Source: Chryseobacterium balustinum (GTDB lineage Bacteria > Bacteroidota > Bacteroidia > Flavobacteriales > Weeksellaceae). Taken from it: a stretch of 64,000 bases of DNA. Under the pieces are notes generated by a model. It saw only the letters and a program-made list of their open reading frames with translations, ran no database searches and was not told the origin of the DNA. Both the position numbers and the translations under genes were made by a program. Each line of letters opens with the position of its first letter. The first letter of the stretch is position 1. Below, one piece after another: positions 63,450 through 64,000 of the stretch. The stretch is from assembly GCF_900168205.1 (NCBI RefSeq), contig NZ_FUZE01000021.1, positions 18,686 to 82,685 on the forward strand, written 5' to 3'.

Positions 63450-63914
63450 TTACTGTTCGTTATTGACTTGATTAAATTCTTCATCTGTAACGGGCTTCAA
63501 CCAGGTTACCTGTACATCTTCTTTAAAGTTGGTAATGGCAATATGCGTCATCGACGTTTTATCTGATGCACCGTGCCAATGTTCAACATTTTCAGGGATA
63601 TTCACAACATCACCTTTTTTGATGATTTGTGCAGGTTTTCCTTTTTCCTGATAAAAACCAGAACCTTTTGTTACAATCAGAACCTGACCTTTAGGATGGG
63701 TATGCCAATTGGTTCTTGCGCCAACTTCAAAAGTTACTGCTCCTGCAGAAAATTCATTGTTTTTATCTTTGGCTACCAAAGGCGATAAAAAAGCATTTCC
63801 GGTAAACCATTCGTTTGGTAATTGATCTCCTTTCGGGAAAAGACCTGTTGTATTTTCTTGATTCATTTTTTCTTGATTTTTGTTGTTACATGAGGTTACT
63901 ATTATTGAAGTCAT
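63450..63914 (-). CDS. Cupin-domain protein
   Basis: 154 residues. Single cupin barrel with the metal motif TNWHTHPKGQVLIV and a second motif ENVEHWHGAS, so four His/Glu ligands are present. The ATG at 63914 overlaps the upstream stop (ATGA), which supports this start, although the N-terminus MTSIIVTSCNNKNQE has a Cys near residue 9 that would suit a lipobox in a very short leader; an internal start at MNQENTTG would drop it. Probably a metal-dependent isomerase or decarboxylase-like enzyme working with the hydrolase; this is only inferred. Confidence 0.85.
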   Translation of the reverse strand: MTSIIVTSCNNKNQEKMNQENTTGLFPKGDQLPNEWFTGNAFLSPLVAKDKNNEFSAGAVTFEVGARTNWHTHPKGQVLIVTKGSGFYQEKGKPAQIIKKGDVVNIPENVEHWHGASDKTSMTHIAITNFKEDVQVTWLKPVTDEEFNQVNNEQ

Positions 63915-64000
63915 CTCGACTTTCTTTTTTTAAATTTCCTAACAGCAATAACGATAAAAGCTAAATAATTAAATCCTATCCAGCTTGTTACTGTGGTGTC
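63911..64000 (-). CDS. C-terminal tail of a membrane protein (cut by window edge)
   Basis: The minus-strand frame from the right edge to the TGA at 63911-63913 gives TVTSWIGFNYLAFIVIAVRKF and a basic end (KKRKSR). This looks like the last membrane helix of an integral membrane protein with a positively charged cytoplasmic tail. The stop overlaps the start of the cupin gene by four bases, so the genes are co-translated. Identity cannot be told from 29 residues. Confidence 0.65.
   Translation of the reverse strand, partial: DTTVTSWIGFNYLAFIVIAVRKFKKRKSR

Overview
The window reads as chromosomal DNA of a Bacteroidota bacterium, most likely family Weeksellaceae (Chryseobacterium or a close relative). 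Grounds: low G+C; SusC/SusD and FecR/TonB receptor systems; a type IX secretion C-terminal domain; GLPGLI proteins; TPR-AraC membrane regulators; and Bacteroidota promoters of the TAnnTTTG (-7) type. No rRNA, tRNA or CRISPR array was seen.

Layout. 1-2357 (-): 5' part of a very large PKD/Ig-like surface protein running off the left edge. 2.8-3.3 kb: relics of a mobile element, including a primase (Toprim) tail with an in-frame stop. 3.4-6.1 kb: PAS histidine kinase divergent from a stand-alone receiver. 6.4-8.2 kb (-): PoxB-type pyruvate oxidase. 8.5-11.8 kb (+): Ku and a LigD split by a one-base frame change in an A9 run, a complete NHEJ set if the frame is restored. 12.1-22.4 kb: ECF sigma factor divergent from a FecR / STN-TonB receptor / beta-helix lipoprotein / T9SS cargo / lipoprotein / S41 peptidase cluster, with two hairpins inside it. 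22.7-27.1 kb (+): PAS kinase, a 52-57 aa protein, then a LOV-PAS histidine kinase followed by a receiver, a probable blue-light two-component system. 27.2-36 kb: an EF-Tu-domain-like small protein, a GDPD-alkaline phosphatase fusion, a second alkaline phosphatase and a divergent SusC/SusD pair, which together look like scavenging of organic phosphate.

36.3-38.5 kb (-): PQQ-type sugar dehydrogenase and methionine aminopeptidase. 38.9-39.4 kb: AraC-type regulator remnant without its DNA-binding domain. 39.8-44.4 kb: OmpR-type two-component system divergent from porin, Dabb and cupin genes; three TTTCTAA repeats spaced exactly 11 bp sit just upstream of the porin promoter. 44.6-46.4 kb (-): nitrilase-family amidase and AraC regulator. 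46.5-46.8 kb: IS5-type transposase relic. 46.9-51.1 kb: TPR-AraC membrane regulator divergent from a small lipoprotein, a small secreted Cys peptide and two GLPGLI proteins. 51.3-53.3 kb (-): MreB and a GT32-type glycosyltransferase. 53.5-54.9 kb (+): GH13 amylase-family enzyme. 55-56.8 kb (+): ArsR / SRPBCC / DoxX-like / YdeI-like operon with a visible operator-promoter. 56.9-59.8 kb (-): AsmA-like protein. 60-62.3 kb (+): TonB-receptor-like outer-membrane barrel. 62.4-64 kb (-): alpha/beta hydrolase with a Cys nucleophile, cupin, and the tail of a membrane protein.

Several start codons were moved from the longest frame to the best-supported one, as noted in the entries. Functions are assigned from motifs read by eye; no database search was run.
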